Shown: positions 4,504 through 5,458 of the stretch, piece by piece
How positions within the stretch are numbered: position 1 is the first letter of the stretch
Layout of the letters: every line of letters begins with the position of its first letter
Assembly: GCA_025997875.1 (NCBI GenBank)
Contig: BNVE01000185.1
Coordinates: 1-5,458, forward strand
Direction of reading: 5' to 3'
DNA length: 5,458 bases
Source of the DNA: Spirochaetia bacterium
Lineage (GTDB): Bacteria > Spirochaetota > Spirochaetia > Treponematales > Breznakiellaceae
Position numbers and translations under genes: made by a program
Notes under the pieces: generated by a model
Databases searched by the model: none
What the model was told of the DNA's origin: nothing
What the model saw: the letters and a program-made list of their open reading frames with translations, nothing else

Positions 4504-5458
4504 ATGGACGAAAAAATTAAAGATGATGAAATCAGCCTGATTGATCTCTTTGTGGTTCTATTACATCGAAAGGTCATGATCATCACGATCACCCTTATTG
4601 CCATAATAGGGGTGGTATTATATTCAGTTATCTCATTGAAACTGCCTACTGATAAGACCTATCTCCCCAATGTCTATACCCCTGAAGCATTAATGTTGAT
4701 TAACGACCAGCAGTCTCAAAGCAGCGGCTTATCCTCCATGCTCAGCAGTTCCGGCAGCCTGGGAAGTCTTGCGGGATTAATGGGGCTTAGTTTAGGGAGT
4801 TCTACCAACAGCCAGCTTGCGGTATTTCTCACCGGTTCTAATTCAATGCTGGATGCCGTAGTAGATAAGTTCGATCTGATAACCCGGTATAAGATTGACA
4901 AGCCCGGGAAAAAAGCAAAATCCCCCCGTGCCGACAGTCGCAAGACCCTCAAGAAAAAACTTACCGCCGAAACTGATACTGAAAGCGGCGTGTTCAGTAT
5001 CAGTTTTACCGATACAGACCCGGTCTTTGCCCGGGAAGTGGTGAATTTTTGTGTTGAGTATCTGGAGCGGCGTTTTGATGAGATGGGCATTGATAAGAAC
5101 AAGATAGAGAAAGATAACCTTGAAGTAAACATCGAAAACACCTTTAAGGAGATCCAGCGCCTGGAACTGGAAAGCCGGCAATTGGAACGGTCGGTGGGTA
5201 TGGGTAACCTAAGTGGAAATACTCCCGCCATAAGCCTGGAGCTCAACCGCATCGAACTGGAGCTTGAGGCCCAGAAGCAAATCTATACCCAGCTTAAAAT
5301 CCAGTATGAACTCCTAAAAGTAACCATGGCAAGCGAAAGCCCGGTCTTCCAGGTGCTGGAATATGCCGAAGTACCGGACCAGAAGTCCGGGCCCAGCCGA
5401 GGGCTGCTGTGTATCATCGTGACCTTTGCGGCTGGTTTCTTCTCGGTGTTCCTGGCCT
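4504..5458 (+). CDS. Wzz-type polysaccharide chain-length determinant / co-polymerase, 3' end cut by window edge
   Basis: 318 residues are seen and the frame is still open at the window edge. This is a polysaccharide co-polymerase of the inner membrane, with a large periplasmic domain, that sets the modal length of Wzy-polymerised glycan. EISLIDLFVVLLHRK (residues 9-23) is the usual cytoplasmic lead-in and about 24-45 form the first membrane helix. YTPEALMLIND starts the periplasmic domain. Residues 73-100 are an unusual Ser/Gly/Leu-rich stretch. SGVFSISFTDTDPVFAREVV is the conserved beta-strand and helix segment. Residues about 197-275 are charged, helical and probably coiled-coil. VFQVLEYAEVPDQKSGPSR (Pro291, Pro297) leads into the second helix from 301, which the window cuts. 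Only the rest of that helix and a short cytoplasmic tail should be missing if it is a plain Wzz; a C-terminal kinase domain (Wzc type) cannot be excluded. It has the highest GC of the window (38 of 60 at 5341-5400). Confidence 0.88.
   Translation, partial: MDEKIKDDEISLIDLFVVLLHRKVMIITITLIAIIGVVLYSVISLKLPTDKTYLPNVYTPEALMLINDQQSQSSGLSSMLSSSGSLGSLAGLMGLSLGSSTNSQLAVFLTGSNSMLDAVVDKFDLITRYKIDKPGKKAKSPRADSRKTLKKKLTAETDTESGVFSISFTDTDPVFAREVVNFCVEYLERRFDEMGIDKNKIEKDNLEVNIENTFKEIQRLELESRQLERSVGMGNLSGNTPAISLELNRIELELEAQKQIYTQLKIQYELLKVTMASESPVFQVLEYAEVPDQKSGPSRGLLCIIVTFAAGFFSVFLA

Noticed and set aside
4716..5252. 178-codon open frame on the minus strand
   Set aside because: It lies fully within the chain-length gene, whose protein has clear family motifs; the Arg/Ser-rich minus-strand translation is a typical antisense shadow. 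A second minus-strand frame at 4843-5181 is the same kind of shadow.
1..5458. tRNA, CRISPR array, insertion sequence or riboswitch
   Set aside because: Almost all of the window is coding with recognised families; no repeat-spacer pattern, terminal inverted repeats, transposase fragments or structured RNA motifs were seen.

Overview
The window is an accessory surface-polysaccharide (O-antigen or capsule type) locus from a Gram-negative, diderm bacterium. All six genes lie on the + strand, head to tail. The last gene's protein, with its motif set and Gly/Ser/Leu-rich stretch, resembles chain-length proteins I associate with Treponema (termite-gut type spirochaetes). I have not checked this, so the taxon is a tentative inference.

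Layout. Positions 1-479 hold the 3' part of a GDP-mannose 4,6-dehydratase gene (gmd), cut by the window edge. One base later, 481-1578 encodes a GT-B family 4 glycosyltransferase, probably adding a mannose-derived sugar. A 138-bp AT-rich gap (1579-1716) holds an 11-bp direct repeat, an orphan Shine-Dalgarno-like GGAAGGAG and a short open frame that may be a gene remnant. Then come three close-spaced genes: an SDR-type nucleotide-sugar reductase/epimerase (1717-2610), an initiating phosphoglycosyl transferase (2618-3283) and a soluble UDP-GlcNAc 4,6-dehydratase-like protein (3302-4492). A Wzz-type chain-length/co-polymerase gene (4504 to the window edge) follows and runs off the 3' end.

How they work together (inference from families). 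The dehydratase would make a UDP-4-keto-6-deoxy-HexNAc. The SDR protein would reduce it at C4 to a QuiNAc- or FucNAc-type sugar, before or after the phosphoglycosyl transferase loads it on undecaprenyl phosphate. The GT4 enzyme and the Gmd-derived GDP-sugar would extend the chain, and the Wzz-type protein would set its length. The enzyme finishing the Gmd product, the flippase (Wzx) and the polymerase (Wzy) are not in the window.

The window looks mosaic. The part before about 3290 is very AT-rich and its genes lack Shine-Dalgarno sequences. The last two genes are richer in GC and have good ones. No RNA gene, CRISPR array, insertion sequence or convincing terminator was seen. I see no clearly new biological system. 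The best leads are the unusual Asn-Glu in place of the Asp-Glu catalytic dyad of the phosphoglycosyl transferase, the three-gene initiation module and the mosaic boundary.
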